Positions 5,949 through 5,983 of a stretch of DNA of 5,983 bases are shown piece by piece. The notes under the pieces were generated by a model. The model saw only the letters and a list, made by a program, of their open reading frames with translations, was not told the DNA's origin and made no database searches. The DNA comes from Phycisphaerae bacterium (GTDB lineage Bacteria; Planctomycetota; Phycisphaerae; SM23-33): NCBI GenBank assembly GCA_022866005.1, contig JALHTV010000207.1, positions 1-5,983 of the forward strand, written 5' to 3'. The first letter of the stretch is position 1, and each line of letters opens with the position of its first letter. Position numbers and translations under genes: made by a program.

Positions 5949-5954
5949 TATAAT
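5949..5954 (+). promoter_or_regulatory. Perfect -10 element (TATAAT) of the rightmost + strand gene
   Basis: A full consensus TATAAT stands in otherwise GC-rich DNA, seven bases before the ATG at 5962. No convincing -35 hexamer was found 16-18 bp upstream. The spacing places the transcription start at or next to the ATG, which suggests a leaderless mRNA. Confidence 0.5.
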
Positions 5955-5961
5955 GCACTGC

Positions 5962-5983
5962 ATGAAGGCGCGAAAGGCAGATC
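5962..5983 (+). CDS. 5' end of an unidentified gene (partial, right edge), divergent from lepB
   Basis: An ATG at 5962 opens a frame encoding MKARKAD before the window ends. The only support is the basic start of the peptide, the consensus TATAAT seven bases upstream, and the room left by divergent lepB (110 bp between the two start codons). No Shine-Dalgarno is visible. A basic N-terminus would suit a signal peptide or a ribosomal-type protein, but seven residues cannot decide. Confidence 0.35.

Noticed and set aside
5084..5953. Long + strand open frame antisense to lepB
   Set aside because: It covers conserved LepB motifs on the other strand and its own product shows no family features.

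Overview
This is a GC-rich window that reads like a chromosomal core region of a Gram-negative-type bacterium. Four features point to the Planctomycetota, perhaps the class Phycisphaerae: a very long signal peptidase I with CxxC pairs and a large insert, an LptB-type ATPase, 'TQPASQP'-type linkers in a secreted protein, and an ECF sigma factor cassette. This placement is an inference from protein style; there is no rRNA or other marker in the window.

Layout. Left edge (about 1-230, + strand): the 3' end of an unidentified gene. It converges on a run of six genes, all on the - strand. Read in the direction of transcription, from high to low coordinates, these are: lepB (signal peptidase I, 5851-4187), then 38 bp later lptB (4148-3408), then a 98-bp gap, an ECF sigma factor (3309-2728), an overlapping single-TM putative anti-sigma factor (2741-2214), a secreted helical protein of unknown function (2182-1508), a 32-bp gap that holds a promoter-like sequence, and ispH (1475-282). 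At the right edge a new + strand gene begins at 5962, directly after a consensus TATAAT. It is divergent from lepB.

How the genes may work together. lepB and lptB serve the envelope: cleavage of secretory signal peptides and energising of lipopolysaccharide transport. The sigma factor, membrane protein and secreted helical protein form a compact three-gene unit that looks like a cell-surface signalling module, broadly comparable in layout to CnrH/CnrY/CnrX-type systems. ispH makes isoprenoid precursors by the MEP pathway and appears to have its own promoter.

Points that stand out: the large non-canonical insert in the signal peptidase, an IspH that matches the longer cyanobacterial/plant form and has a changed second cysteine motif, a sigma/anti-sigma pair without the usual zinc anti-sigma motif, and two promoter-like sequences placed so that transcripts would begin at or next to the start codon (leaderless). 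No tRNA, rRNA, CRISPR array, insertion sequence or convincing intrinsic terminator was seen. No stretch over 300 bases lacks a gene.
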